A stretch of 64,000 bases of DNA from Datura wrightii (GCA_035772735.1 JASDFA010000016.1:172489001-172553000); one strand, 5' to 3'; positions 11,881 through 24,420 are shown, counted from the stretch's first letter. Notes: generated from the sequence alone by a model not told the origin. A program made the numbers and translations.

Positions 11881-13350
11881 ACGGCTAGATTGGCTAACTA
11901 ATGTAATTCTCGAGCTAGTTCCCGTTGTTTTGGCCTCAGGTATGCTAAACTCCCCATAGATTTGCGACTGAGGGAATATGCTACAACATTGGCTTTTCCT
12001 GTATGATACAAAATATTTACATCATAGTCTTTCAATAATTCCAACCAGCGGCGCTGTCGCAGATTCAACTCTTTCTATGTGAAGATATACTGGAGGCTCT
12101 TGTGGTTAGTGAAAATATCTACATAAATGCCTACAGATAGTGCCTCCATAATTTTAAGGCATGAATGACCGCATCTAATTCCAGGTCATGGGTGGGGTAG
12201 TTCTTTTCATGCTTCCTTAGCTGTCTCAAAGAGTAAGCAATTACCTTACCATGCTGCATCAGAACACATCCTAACCCGACACCCGGAGCATCACAATACA
12301 CTGCATACCCTTCTGACCCATCTAGCAAAGCTAATACGTGTGCTGATGTCAGTCTATTTTTCAACTCCTGGAAACTCTGTTCACATGCTTTAGTACAGTG
12401 AAATTTGGTTGCTTTCTGGGTTAACTTGGTCAAAGGCGCTAACATAGTAGAAAATCCTTCTACAAACCTCCTGTGGTAACCAGCTAATCCCAAGAAACTG
12501 CATACCTTGGTTAGAGTTGTTGGCCTAGGCCATTTTTTTACCGCCTCAATCTTCTGGGAGTCTACCTAGATACCAACTTCTGACACAACATGACCCAGAA
12601 AGGCTACTGAATTCAACAAAAACTCATACTTGGAAAATTTTGCATATAACTGAGGATCTTTGAGAATCTGGAGCACTGTTTGTAAATGATCTCGATGTTT
12701 TGCTTCTGAACGGGGATACACCAGAATATCATCAATAAATACTATCACAAACAGGTCTAGATACAGCCTAAAAATACTATTCATAAAGTCCATGAAAATC
12801 GCTAGGGCATTTGTCAACCCGAAGGAGATGACTAGAAATTCAAAGTGGCCATATCTTATCCTGAAAGCGGTTTTTGGTATATCTCTCTCCCAAACTCGAA
12901 TCTGATGATACCCAGATCTTAAATCAATCTTGGAAAAACACTTCGCCCCCTGTAACTGATCAAATAAATCATCTATTCTGGGAAGTGGGTACTTATTCTT
13001 GATAGCAACTTTATTCAGCTGCCGATAATCTATACACATGCGGAGGGAGCCATCTTTCTTTCTCACAAACAAAACCAACGCACCCTACAGTGAAGTACTC
13101 GACTTGATAAAGACCTTATCTAGTAGATCTTTCAACTGGTCCTTTAATTCTCTAAGCTCATCAGGAGCCATCCGATATGGAGTAATAGATATGGACTATG
13201 TACCTGGTAATAAGTCAATTGCGAAGTCGATTTCCCGTTCTGAGGGGATACTAGGAAGTTCATCTGGGAATACATCTGGAAATTCATTGACCATTGGAAT
13301 AGACTAAAGAGTCGGAGATTCTGCTTGGACATCCTGAACCATGACAATAT
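11880..13350 (-). pseudogene. Element C reverse transcriptase and RNase H, broken
   Basis: The longest frame, 12566-13078, spans the RT palm: CIDYRQLNKVAIKNKYPLP, FSKIDLRSGYHQIRV, and the catalytic VFIDDILVYPRS. RNase H follows at 12131-12493 (VYCDAPGVGLGCVLMQHGK, HALKLWRHYL); here the usual DAS reads DAP. The N-terminal RT segment to about 13350 and the RNase H end near 11950-12120 are readable but contain stops. Confidence 0.9.
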
Positions 13351-13399
13351 GATAAATACATCCCTTTGCTATCAATTTTCTTGCCCAAAGAGAGGAAAT

Positions 13400-13800
13400 A
13401 AACCTACCTTTCGGCGTAGCTGCACTACCTTTCCACTCCCATACTGCCTCCCCAAGAAAGTGGAATCAGATAGTCTTGGTCCAGCATTCTACATTGGCAT
13501 AACATGGAGCTAGCCAATCCATAGCCATAATTGCATCAAAATCAATCATCTCTAATTCTACCAAATCTGCTAAAGTCTGGCGACCAACAACCTCTACTGT
13601 GCACCCTCGGTAGATCCTCTTAGCTAAAATGGAATCACCGACGAGGGTAGACACTGAAAAAGGTGGCCAAAGAAATTCCGGTGTGATACCAAACTTTCAA
13701 GCCACTAACAGTGTAACATAGGATAAAGTGGAGCCTGGGTCTATCAAAGCATATACGGAATGAGAGAAAATGTCCATCATACCTGTCACAACATCAAGGT
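13400..13800 (-). pseudogene. Element C retropepsin, broken
   Basis: Reading from about 13795 downwards, the frame shows YALIDPGSTLSYVT, one stop inside the following block, then VGDSILAKRIYRGCTVEV and DFDAIMAMDWLAP at 13466-13654. The active-site triplet is D-P-G instead of the D-T-G or D-S-G of classical retropepsins. The same triplet occurs in element E, so it is probably a feature of this subfamily and not damage. Confidence 0.8.
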
Positions 13801-13859
13801 GAAGACGCTCACTCCTATCGCCTTAGTAAAGCATACGTGCGATCTGGACCGGCACATGA

Positions 13860-15175
13860 ACTCGAGGACCCTAATCTACCTCAGCCTCTGCCGGCTGGAG
13901 TTGAGGGCCTGTGCCCTGCTGGTTGGGCTGGGGCATGTGACCCCACTGAAGATCTATCTTGTCGATCCTGATCGCCCTGACCTCGGGCCGGACAGTCCCT
14001 TATCCGGTGACCCTCTTGTCTACATGCATAACATGTCGTAGAACCATACCTGCATGCCCCAGAATGACGTCGGATGCAAATAGGGCGAAGTGGTACAGTA
14101 AATCTGCTCTGCTTCGACCCCCTCTGCTGTTGTGATCCTGCTGACCGTGAGCTCTCATTGGGCCCCAACTGTCCGAGACGACCAAACCTGCTCCCCTGCT
14201 GCTGCGGTGGAGGTAGGGCTCTGGGTGGCCTGTCTGATAATCATGGTCTAGGTCCACCCTGGGACTCCATCAGCATGTCACTAGGTCTAGTCCTGCAGCG
14301 CTGCTCCTGACTTGCCCTCTTATCCCTCGCTGCCCCTGCCGGATCCCCTCAATATTCTGGGCAAATGCCTAAACACGAGCAATATCCATGTCCTCTCACA
14401 AGGTAGCTGTGATACAGGTCTCCACATATTCTGGATTTAGCCCTATAATGAACCGATGCAACTTAGCTGGCTACTATCCACAAAGGCCGGTGCATATTGG
14501 GCCAAGGAATCAAATCTCATAACATATTCTCAAACATTCATCGAACCCTGATCTAGGTGCAAAAATTGATCTACGCTGGTGTAGCGGATCTCCCATGGAA
14601 AATAATGATCTAAGGAAGCCTCTGAGAAGTTGGTCCAAGTCGGAAGGGGAATATTTCTGCCTCGGGACCTTTCCCAACTCTCGTACCATAGTACTGCAAT
14701 GTCCCGCAACCAAAACACTGCTAAATCCACTACATCTGTAGGGGTGACATGCATTACCCTAAAAATTCATTGCAACTGGTCAAGGAAATCCTGAGGGTCC
14801 TCGTCCTGATCTGTCCCTGTGAACTGTGGGAGACTCAGTGCAAGGAACTCTCGAACCCTCGAGCTACCAGGCCCTCCTGAAGATTTTGCAACCACCGGTA
14901 CCACGGGATGATGCTGTGCAGCCATCATTTGAGCCAACATAACAACAACACTCCTAACCTCCTGATTGGACGGTATCGGTATAGGTACTTGCTGGAGGGG
15001 GTGGAGACACATTTACCGCTCCGAGTGGCTCCTGGTGTGGTGGAGAATGCTGGGGAGATTGAGATGAAACCTCCCTGCCGCCCTCAGATCGGGCTGACTC
15101 TGACTGGGGCACCATGCTAGTGCCCTCTTCTGCCAGTCGTGGGATGTTGCGGGTCCGGCATTTCTCTGTAGACAA
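13860..15175 (-). pseudogene. Element C gag, broken
   Basis: A start codon at 15115 (MVPQSESARSEGG) lies in a frame that is open further upstream, so the true start is uncertain. Capsid blocks are LPQFTGTDQDEDPQDFLDQL near 14790 and FWLRDIAVLWYESWERSRGR near 14700. An intact CCHC zinc knuckle, CYACRQEGHRIRDC, lies in the frame at 13881-14168. At least two frameshifts and several stops break the gene. The bases from the gag start to the primer site are leader. Confidence 0.85.
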
Positions 15176-15356
15176 AAAGAATATGGTAAGCTTAGGGATT
15201 CAACCCTATACTGTACAGCTCTATAGCACGACTGGATAAGAAAGAAGAGTAACCATCCTATCATGCCTCACAGCCTCCTACCTATAGTATGTGGTGCACA
15301 ATACATCTATAGACAAGACTCTACTTAGCACAACTTGCAGACTCCCTGGGATACGA

Positions 15357-15371
15357 CCTGCTCTGATACAA
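15357..15371 (-). other. Element C primer binding site (tRNA-iMet type, degraded)
   Basis: The minus strand reads TTGTATCAGAGCAGG a few bases inside the LTR, against the usual TGGTATCAGAGC. Two changes at its 5' end suggest mutation after insertion. Confidence 0.7.
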
Positions 15372-17197
15372 AGTTTGTCACGCCCCACCTTGGGAGGCAT
15401 GACTGGCACCTGGTTCCCTACTAGGACCTGACTGAGCTGACTGAGCCTAGGAACTCCTAGTGCAAGGCTAATACTAACTATGGAATCAAGAAAATAACAG
15501 GCTATATCTCAGTTGTAAACATAGCCCCCGGCCGACAAGGCCTTATAGCCACCTATCACAGGAAAACAGCTAACCAGAAACACATAGCAATAGGGGGTCC
15601 TATGCAGGCCGACAAGGCCACCATGATGTCTAGTTATGACTGAAACTTAAATCCGGTGCTAAACTAAGCTATAGTCGACAAGGCCACTAAGTATCAGCTA
15701 AACAGGGCCCCATGCGGCCAACACACGAGATAAAACATATACGGGACATGACCAACAATAGCTAACCACAGGGGAATAGAAACAATCTACAAGCCTCTAA
15801 GAGTAATATGATGGTTGGGACAGGGCCCCGACCTACCCATAAAGTGTACAATCAAAAGAGTAAACCTTCTATTTATAAGCTTTGGAGGAAAGGAGCCGAC
15901 TCTTCTGCAAATCCTGGCTGGAAGCTAAGAGGGATCTGCTCCTTATCTATCCGTACCTGCAGGCAAGTAATGCAGCGCCCCAAAAGGGCGTTAATAGAAC
16001 GAGTACTAAGTATGTAAGACAATAACTGAATATAAAAGATGGAACTGAAAAACGACTGAAAGAAAAGGGATAGGAGCCAAACCTGAGTAGATGGAATCTC
16101 TATTATCTAGTCTAACAATAACTAAAGCAAACAAGAACCTTACTTGGCCCCCATAAGTCGGAAGGTACAACCAGCACAGAACAACCCACCTGGGGACCCC
16201 ATAAGCCCTGGTGAGTACACTTCTATCTATATACCCCTAATAAGGTTATAATGGGTCAAATGGTAACTATAGCGGTCCTACCAGTCCCCTAGGTCTGCAA
16301 CTGAGCCCGCTCGGCCCGTGAATGTAGTTATGTCTGAGTCTAGTGGACTCCTGATATCTGCACCCCAGGCACCAGGCTCGCCGGGGGTGTGGTGCCGATA
16401 TGGCATATGTATAATAGTCCAGCCACGAAATGGACTCTATGAGGACCTAGGACCCCATCTTCGTCCCCCACGGATGGCATGCCGCTCTTTCTAGAGCGAT
16501 GTCATCTCGCCCCTGGCGGGCGTCGACACAGCTAGTAACCCTGGGGTTAGTCATGGAGGGCTATATAGGAAAGTCAAATCCCAAACAAGGCGTAGAATAC
16601 TGGTCTCAGCTAATAACAACTATTCATGATTAACGTACTTCTAATTCCCTCTGTGGGATATAGACTGAGTTATAATGCTATAGGAACTAACTTACCTAAG
16701 GAATTTGCATTAACATACCTCAATCGCTACTTCCTGATTAGCTGACGAGTTCCGATATGTATTTCAACAGCTCTTTCAAATTGAAAACGTGTTACTGGGA
16801 GAATAGGGCTGGTTTTAATACTAAATTCTGCAAAAAGAAAAAATTTATGTATAAATATTAACTATATTTCTACTTAATAGAACATGATCAAAAACTCATT
16901 ATTTCTCAAAAGTCTAAAAGGGAGAAATGCTTACTTGAAGCTTGTGATTGTATAGAAACTAGTTTGGCGCAATTCTAATAACTTTGGTTCGACGGGACGA
17001 CGATTCGCTGGGCGAATTTCGTGAAAATAACTTCGTAGCGATGCTCCCTACGGACTTAAACTTCAATACCCAGAGTTAATTCGGATTTGGATGGGGTTTC
17101 ATAGCATAAACGGATGGAATTTACTTGAAAGTTGCGTTTTGCTCTTCCTCTGGATGATTTATGGTTTGGGAAATGACTTACAAATGACTTAGAGGGG

Positions 17198-17207
17198 TAT
17201 TTATATA
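17198..17207 (-). promoter_or_regulatory. TATA box in element C LTR
   Basis: The minus strand reads TATATAAATA, just downstream of the GC-rich U3 island. This is the expected place for the Pol II core promoter of the element. Confidence 0.65.
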
Positions 17208-17279
17208 CTTTGGGTGGTGGTAGGGGGGCACCCCGCACCACACATCGTGTTGCCTTGCCCCCACGTCGCGCCCCTCATC

Positions 17280-17339
17280 GCGCCAAGAGGGCTGGCGCGT
17301 TGCACTGCCCAGGGCGCCAAGACTGCTGGCGCGCTGCAC
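17280..17339 (-). repeat. GC-rich direct repeat in element C U3 island
   Basis: Two 26-base units at 17280-17305 and 17314-17339 begin GCGCCAAG and contain CTGGCGCG. Each unit also forms a short inverted repeat (GCGCC/GGCGC). The block lies immediately upstream of the TATA box and is far richer in G+C than the rest of the LTR. Confidence 0.75.
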
Positions 17340-17497
17340 TAACCGATGTCCTGCCGGCTGGCGCGTCGCGCTGGCCCTGTGCGGCCTGGCCTCGCTCGAA
17401 CTGACTTCCAAGACTTCTCTATACGTGTCTTACTCTGTTTGTCTACTTCATTGCCACGCATACGCCTTCTATTTGTTAACTTTCACGGGGTGTAACA

Positions 17498-18800
17498 GTC
17501 CAGTGGCACAATTGAGGTTGGATCTCCAATGCACTTCTTCAAAAGTGACACATGGAAAACTGGATGTACAATTGCTAGTTCTGAAGGTAACTCTAGCTCA
17601 TAGGACACATTGTCGATACGCCTCAAAATTCTATAAGGTCCCACATACCTCGGACTAAGCTTCCCTTCTTTCCAAACCTCCTTACCCCTTTCATGGGCGA
17701 AATTTTCAGGTATACCCAGACATCAATTGCAAACTCCGACTCTCTTCTCTACACAACGGCATAAGATTTATGGCGGCTCTGAGCTGTTTTCAACCTTTCT
17801 AGGATGAGTTGAACTTTCTGCATTTCCTCGTGAATCGTGTCTGGCCCTATCAAGGTAGTTTCACCAACTTCAAACCACCCTATAGGAGATCTACAACTTC
17901 TACCATACAATGCTTCAAATAGGGCCATCTGGATACTAGAATGGTAGTTGTTTTTGTACGAAAACTTGATAAGAGGCAAGTGATCATGCCAATTATCCTT
18001 AAAATTGATCGCGCACGCTCTTAGCATATTTTATAGGGTCTGAATGGTACGCTCCGCTTGTCCATCGGTCTGCGGGTGAAAAGCGGTGTTGAGCTTTACC
18101 TGAGTGCCTAGTCCCTTCTGAAAGGACTTCCAGAAGTGTGAGGTGAACTGCGTTCCCCTATATGAAATAATAGCCAAAGGCACCCCATGAAGTCTGACTA
18201 ACTCTTGGATGTAAAGTTTGGCATAATCCTCAGCTGAGTCCATGTTTTTAACAGGGAGGAAATGAGCTGACTTAGTCATCCGATCTACTACTATCTAGAT
18301 TGAGTCATGCTGTCGGCGAGTCCGAGGTAGACCCGTAATGAAATTCATATTCACTTCTTCCCACTTCCACGTGGCTATACTAATATCTAGGTTCATGCCT
18401 CCTTGCCTTTGATGCTCTACCTTGACTTGCTGGCAGTTCGGGCACTTGGCTATGAATTCAACAATGTCTCTTTTCATGCCATTCCACTAGTAAATATCCC
18501 ACAAGTCGCCGTATATTTTAGTGGTACCAAGGTGAATGGAGTATCTCGAGTTGTGTGCCTCAGCCAATATCTGCTGTCCCAACTCACCAACATCCGGCAC
18601 ACACAACCTTCCCTGGTAACGAAGCACCCCATCTCCCCCTTTGGAGAAAGCCTCAACCTCCTTTCTGAGAACTGCTTCTTTAAGTTTAAGTAGGATTAGA
18701 TCTTCATCTTGTCTAGACTTAACTTCAACTACTAAGGATGAATCCAAACCCCTTTGCAATACCACACCACCTTCAGCTGAATCCACCAACTGCACCCCTA
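17498..18800 (-). pseudogene. Element D integrase, C-terminus replaced by element C
   Basis: The zinc-binding region is split between 18487-18795 and 18295-18477, which contains CPNCQQVKVEHQRQGG. The core at 18031-18279 has TKSAHFLPVKNMDSAEDYAK and TAFHPQTDGQAERTIQTL. The second catalytic Asp is Tyr here (IISYRGTQF). The frame at 17749-18027 continues with YKNNYHSSIQMALFEALYG. The coding sequence stops at 17498, within the block VSLLKKCIGDP and the next few residues, where element C was inserted. Confidence 0.88.
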
Positions 18801-19990
18801 ACCGGGCTAGTCTATGAACATCCCTTGCTAACTCCTTTTTTCTTCATCAATATGAGTCACACTCCCCATAGATCGTCTGCTTAGGGCGTCAGCCACCACA
18901 TTGGCTTTGCCCGGGCGATATAGTACACTCATGTCATAGTCTTTTAGAAACTCCAACCACCTTCTCTAACGCAGGTTTAGGTCCTTCTAACTGAACACAT
19001 ACTGAAGGCTCTTGTGATCTGTAAATACATCCACGTGAGCCCCATAAAGGTAAGTCTCCATATTTTCAGCGCGAATACCACCGCTGCCAACTCCAAGTCG
19101 TGAGTTGGATAATTCTTCTCATGAACTTTGAGCTATCTGGAGGCATAGGCTATCACTTTGCCCCGCTGCATCAGTACGCAATCGAGTCCAACTCTGGAAG
19201 CGTCACAATAAACAACCAACCCATATGATCCTTCCGCAAGGTTAACACCGGAGCGGTAGTGAGTCAAGTCTTCAACTCCTAAAAACTCTTCTCACGCTCA
19301 TCCGACCACTGAAATTTCAATTTCTTCTGAGTTAGCTTAGTTAGAGGAGATGCTATAGAGGAGAAGCCTTCCACAAACCGTCGGTAATAACCCGCCAAAC
19401 CTAGGAAACTCCTGATTTCAGTTAGAGAGGTTGGTGTAGGCCAATCTTTTATGGCTTCTATCTTGTAAGGATCTACTTGTATGCCTTCATCCGAGACCAC
19501 ATGACCTAAGAAGGTTATGGACTTTAACCAGAATTCGCACTTGCTGAACTTGGCAAACAACTGGCGGTCCCTGAGTGTCTTCAATGGTAACCTTAGGTGA
19601 TAGGCATGCTCTTCCTCATTTCTGGAGTACACCAGAATGTCATCGATAAATATGATGATGAACACATCTAGGTATTGCTTGAAGACCCTCTTCATCAAAA
19701 TCCATGAAGGCTGTTGGGGCATTTTTTTAGCATGAAGGACATCACCACAAACTTATAGTGACCATACCGAGTTCTGAATGTTGTTTTCGGTATATCGCAC
19801 TCTTTGACCCTTAGCTGATAATACCCTAACCTGAGATCGATTTTTGAGAAACAGCTGGCTCCCTGAAGTTGGTCAAATAGGTCGCTAATTCTGGGTATGG
19901 GATACTTGTTCTTGATTGTGACTTTGTTCAGCTGGCGGTAATCTATGCACATTCTGAGGGTACCGTCCTTCTTACGCATGAATAGCATTG
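18801..19990 (-). pseudogene. Element D reverse transcriptase (main part) and RNase H, broken
   Basis: The RT frame at 19695-19988 (MCIDYRQLNKVTIKNKYPIP, FSKIDLRLGYYQLRV) runs into a frameshift at about 19722. The next frame, 19279-19722, carries the catalytic IIFIDDILVYSRNEEEH and FLGLAGYYRRFVEGFSS. RNase H follows to about 18850, where PGKANVVADALSRRSMGS can be read on the minus strand, interrupted by stops. Confidence 0.88.
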
Positions 19991-19997
19991 GGGCACC

Positions 19998-20693
19998 TCA
20001 CGGAGAGATGCTGGGTCTGATAAAACCCTTGTCAAGAAGATCTTTTAGCTTCTCCTTCAACTCCTTAAGCTCAGTTGGAGCCATTATGTAAGGAGGGATG
20101 GAGATAGGCTGAGTATTTGGGAGGAGATCTATTCCGAAGTTTATTTCTCGTTCAGGGGGGACTCCGGAAAGATCCTCAGGAAAACCATTTGAGAACTCAC
20201 TAACTACTGGAACTGACTGGATAATTGGGGTCTCAAAGTTGGAATCCTTGAACCAAACTAGATGATATAGACATCCTTTGGAAATGAGTTTTTGGGACTT
20301 AAGGTAGGAAATAAACCTACCCTTAGGCGTTGAACTGCTGCGCATCCATTCTAATACTAGCTCATTTGGAAAATAGAACTTGACAACTCTAGTTCTGCAA
20401 TCAATTGAGGCATAGCAGGAGTGTGACCAATCCATGCCGAGAATAAGGTCGAAATCGACCATGCCTAGCTCTACGAGATCGGTTGGAATTACTTTATTCA
20501 GGACTGAGACTGGGCAGTTTCTATATACCCGGCTGGCTCTAACTGACTCACCAACTGGAGTGGAGACTGATAAAGGTTCTGAGAGGACCTCTGGACTTAT
20601 ATTGAACTGAACCTCTATATATGGAGTCACGAATGAAAGAGTAGCTCCAAAATCTAAGAGGGCATATACGTCTAGATGGAAGAGATGTAACAT
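19998..20693 (-). pseudogene. Element D retropepsin and RT N-terminus
   Basis: This 231-codon open stretch contains the protease site YALLDFGATLSFVTPY, then RVYRNCPVSVLNKV and DFDLILGMDW. It continues into the RT N-terminal linker with VPPEREINFGIDLLP and LLDKGFIRPSISP. The active-site triplet reads D-F-G. It ends at a TGA where the family normally has a tryptophan codon (before GAP), which looks like a G-to-A change. Confidence 0.88.
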
Positions 20694-20759
20694 ACCAGTA
20701 ATTATGTCAAGGGAGCTTTCTTGATCCTGACAGGAAGACAGAGCATAAAAATGGTTCTA

Positions 20760-21917
20760 GCACTAGCCGCCATCTGTACCTAATGAGTTGGCCTACTGAG
20801 TTGGTCGGCCTACTGGAGTTGCTGTGGTAGTGGATTGTGATCTTCCCCGTCCTGTTGACGGACATTCTTTAATCTGATGCCCGAGCTATCCACAATCGAA
20901 ATAGCCCTCCCTGTCCTGTAGACACTCTCCAGGATGATTCTTGCCGCACTTGGGGCAAGTTGGATACCTGCTCCCTGCACTGTGAGCCTGAGACTAAGTG
21001 CCAGATGACCCACCCCTCCGATCCTGGCGGGACTGAAAGGTTGGGGCGCTGGCTGAACTAGGTGCTGGGGCTCTCTGCTATTGCTGTTGCTACTGCTGCT
21101 GTTGCTGCTGTGAGAGGTTACCACCGCTAGATCTCTGATGACCGAAATCTGAATGGCCAGTTCTTTCCTGCTTGTTCTTTCTCTCCATATCTTTTAGCTT
21201 TTCAGCCTCAATTTGCTAGGCATAAACAATCAGTTAGAAAGGTCTATGTCCTTGATCAATTTCGCGGTCCTGCACTCCTTGAGGAACAAATTAGATACCC
21301 CATTAACGAACTTCAGCATGCGAGCCCTTAGCTCAGCTACCATCTCTGGAGCATACTTTGATAACCTGGTAAACTCCACAGCATACTCTTCTATTGTCCT
21401 GTTGCCCTGTCGCAAGTTCATAAACTCTGCCATCTTAGCCTCCCTCAGTTTCCCAAGGGAAAAAACTCTCCAGGAAAGTTGTGTGGAACTCCTACCACTC
21501 CACCAGTCCTGCTTCCGCTGGCCTCCCCTCCTTCCATTACTCATAACAAACCTGGGCTACCCCTTTAAGCTGGTAGGCAGCCAGGTCGGCACTCTCGGAG
21601 GAGCTGACACCCATAATACGGGTAATCTTCCTTACCTCATCTACAAACTCTTGGGGGTCCTCCCCTACTTTAGATCCCTGAAACAATAAAGGGTTCATAC
21701 AGGTGAAGTCCCGCACCCTTGCAACTGCTACAAACCCGTTCGTGTTCACCAGCACAACCTGCTGATTCACCTGATTGGTAACAGTTTGGGCCAGTAACTG
21801 AATGGCCGCTCTAAATTTTGCGGTAGAAATCGAATCATCTTGAGGAGTTTCTGGGGCTGGTGGGGCAGGTTTGTTGGCATTACCGGCCCTTCTTCCGTTA
21901 CCACATCTGGGAGGCAT
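20760..21917 (-). pseudogene. Element D gag, broken
   Basis: An ATG at 21917 opens MPPRCGNGRRAGNANK, and the first frame runs to 21537 with ARVRDFTCMNPLLFQGSK and DPQEFVDEVRKITRIMGV. A frameshift moves the continuation to 21230-21544 (REAKMAEFMNLRQGNRTIEE, YAVEFTRLSKYAPEMVAEL). The zinc-knuckle region near 20880-20950 reads YFDCG, then a stop, then LGHQIKEC: the first Cys is Tyr and a stop replaces one residue. A glutamine- and serine-coding CTG-type repeat lies near 21075-21110. Confidence 0.85.
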
Positions 21918-22120
21918 GGTTCACTGAAACAAAATAGAGCACGAATTAGAAGGGCATTTCTAGAATTGAACTTTGACGCACGATAAAGAATATGAACAAA
22001 AGGGGATTTTCCTAATAACATCTCATAGCCTCCTCTTCATAAGTGTGGCGCGCTTCACACCCATGAAAAGGACTCTACTCGATGCGACTTTCAAACTTTC
22101 CGAGGATACTCTAAACCTAG

Positions 22121-22133
22121 CGCTCTAATACCA
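22121..22133 (-). other. Element D primer binding site (tRNA-iMet type)
   Basis: The minus strand reads TGGTATTAGAGCG, four bases inside the 5' LTR. It differs by one base from the usual TGGTATCAGAGC. Confidence 0.78.
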
Positions 22134-23543
22134 AGTTTGTCATGCCCCGAGCCTATGCCCTGGACGTAACACAGTAGTTGAAGCCATAAGTGGCCCCAAG
22201 CCAACCCCTGGTCTATCATTCACTAGCATTCTGAGTAAACATGCACAGCAGAAATTTAAAATAATAACATCAAAGAATTTTTAAGAAAATTTAAAGACTG
22301 AAATTAGCGAGTTGAGATATCTGAAAAAAAATATGAAACCAAGTCTGGTCTGAACGCCATCTAACTGAGGAGTTGCTAGGACAAAACCCCATCTAACTCT
22401 AAGTCTAACTAAAATTAATAAATGACTGAAAGAAAGAAATAATGCCCTCGGATCATAATGACTCACACTTCAACTACTGAGGTGAAGAATCTGACTGCGG
22501 AGGCTAGCGATGTCGAGTCTGTGAACCTGCAGCAGTATCATGAAATGATACAGCATAAAAGTATGCATCAGTACTTCGAATGTACTGAGTAAGTGAGAGA
22601 AACATGAATAATATGGTAGAACTAGCAACTGAACTGATACGACATGAAATGACCAACTAATATGCTAAAAACTAATACAACTGGTGTAAAACTAATATGG
22701 TCAAAATTGACCCTGGTTGATGGTCATAAACATGTCCTAAGTGTAAGATACTGAGTCTGCAATTCTGCACTGAACTGATCTGGACTGAAGAACCTGAGAG
22801 TAGACTGTACTGACTAGTGGGAGAGTCTCCAACAGACATATAACCAAATGAGCTAGACGTGGAGTCCGATGTATACACCCCACCGGTAGGACCCGATATA
22901 CCTTGCCAGGGTATAAAGGAATGAACTGGGTGGTCACAAAAGTCTGGGGCCAATCAGGCCATGTAATACAGTAACCTACGCTAGCAACGTAGTTCTGGGA
23001 ACTTGGGTGCGTTGAAACCCCGGCCCCGCTCGGTGCTAAGTTCTACTCCCACTGGAATTCTATACTGAACTACTAAGTTGATAGCTCGAAACTGGGGTCC
23101 AAGAATAATCAGGGACATATAACTGAAAGTACCCTGAGAGTCTTATAAGACCATATTCTGAAACTAGGTTCTAGACTGGTCAGAGCTGCTTATCTGGAGC
23201 GTCGTAACTGTCTAAGAATAATCTATAAACTGAACGGGGGTCCTGGGGCTAGTCAGAGCTATATAACTAAAATGTCATGACCATCTAATGGACCAATATA
23301 CTGGATTCTGAGTCTGATTCTGATAACTGGGAGGCACCACTGGCACCTTGGAAACAAAAAGACTAAAGTCAAACTGATCAGTTGACACTTTCTGGATAGT
23401 TCTAAGAAGGTTGTATGTTCTAACTGAACTAGACTACTAAGCAGCTAATAAAGAGCTCACTCATTCCAATAACATGGGAAATTTCATAATATAGAAATCT
23501 CATCCAACAGGGCTACGATGGTTATTATTAATGGAATGGTTTC

Positions 23544-23559
23544 TATATATATATATATA
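23544..23559. repeat. (TA)8 microsatellite in element D LTR
   Basis: A run of alternating T and A of about 16 bases lies within the LTR. Confidence 0.85.
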
Positions 23560-24317
23560 ACAAGAATCACAAAGAAATTCATCCTAAACATACTTCAAAA
23601 ACTAAACAAAATTTAATACACAACCGATCCCTGCTCGAGAATTTAGGGCTGTAAAATCACTTGGCAAGAACATCAATAATTTACTTAAGAACTGATGAAA
23701 ATCATATGAATGATAAGCATGGAAATAACCCAATTGAAAGTAATGAAAACCAACATGAAATTTTCACAATAAAAAATCCCAAAGCTAAACTGATAGGAGA
23801 ACTATGGGAGGATTTTGGGGGACACAAGAGAAGGACAATTCCCTTGTTGGATTCCGAAATACCTGACTAAAATCTCCCGAAGAAGAAGCTTGAACTGCTG
23901 CTATAGATAAGAAGCCCTAGTCTTTCTTGGAGGGTTCTTGAGAGGAGAATGTTTGATCTTTTTTGAGAACTGAGAGTGGGGAATGAGGAATGAACTGCTT
24001 TTACCCTCTAAAACGTCTAAAATTAATACAAAAATGAATTAGTTTAAAGCTTGGGAGAGTAGAAAATTACTAAATAGCCCTTAGAACTTCATTGGGAAAA
24101 ATTGCTAGGTGCCCCTAACGGGTCGTTGTGACTGACCATGACTCATGGTCACTCCCGTTAGGTACACTGCCTGGGATCCTCAGTTGGTCTCCATGAGGGA
24201 CTTAATGATTCGTTTGCATAGATGACGACTCATTGTACCCACTCGTCAAGTCCACTGGTCAACTAACTATATTCCCAACTCAGGCCTAACCACGAGTGAC
24301 TTAACGGGTCATGGTCA

Positions 24318-24322
24318 GTGAC
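24318..24322. repeat. Target site duplication of element F, left copy (GTGAC)
   Basis: GTGAC precedes the F LTR start TGACGTGCC and recurs at 51403-51407 after the other F LTR. Confidence 0.9.
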
Positions 24323-24420
24323 TGACGTGCCGGATTCCCGCGTCCGCAAGTGTACGGGTCGTGCAAGTAATATAGTGTCTCTTTTTAAGAACCGGATTGT
24401 CGAACCCACAGGGACTGGAC
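24323..24420 (-). repeat. Element F 3' LTR, first 98 bases
   Basis: This matches 49866-49963 almost base for base (TGACGTGCC...GGGACTGGAC) and continues at 34002 after element E. Confidence 0.92.
24416..24420. repeat. Target site duplication of element E, left copy (TGGAC)
   Basis: TGGAC sits before the E LTR start TGTCACGCCC and again at 33997-34001. The intact F LTR at 49959-49963 has it once. Confidence 0.93.

Larger units (their letters stand above)
10613..17497 (-). mobile_element. Element C: Tekay-like retrotransposon lacking its 3' end and 3' LTR
   Basis: A complete 5' LTR (15376-17497), primer site, gag, PR, RT, RNase H and most of integrase are present on the minus strand. The integrase C-terminus and the whole 3' LTR are missing at the 10612/10613 junction. 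The right end TGTAACA is followed directly by element D integrase sequence, so C had inserted into D's integrase before the deletion. Its LTR begins like that of element E (TGTCACGCCCC...CCTTGGG), so C and E belong to related families. Confidence 0.87.
15376..17497 (-). repeat. Element C 5' LTR (complete)
   Basis: The LTR is about 2.12 kb, from TGTCACGCCCCACC to GGGGTGTAACA. It starts at the primer site and ends where element D sequence resumes. It contains a TATA box at 17198-17207 and a GC-rich island at about 17215-17400. The remainder is non-coding. It has no partner because the 3' LTR was deleted. Confidence 0.87.
22138..24322 (-). repeat. Element D 5' LTR, first part (interrupted by element F)
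   Basis: It begins TGTCATGCCCCGAGCC and matches 9556-10612 over its first kilobase. It continues to 24322, where element F interrupts it, and ends at 51408-51604. The U3 part, from about 24113, has ACGGGTCGTTGTGAC, CATGACTCATGG and similar repeated words. A short (TA)n tract lies at 23544. The 5-bp GTGAC at its end is the duplicated F target. Confidence 0.88.

Noticed and set aside
17178..17411. Overlapping open frames on both strands in the GC-rich block
   Set aside because: GC-rich sequence lacks stops by composition; the block is the U3 island of element C.
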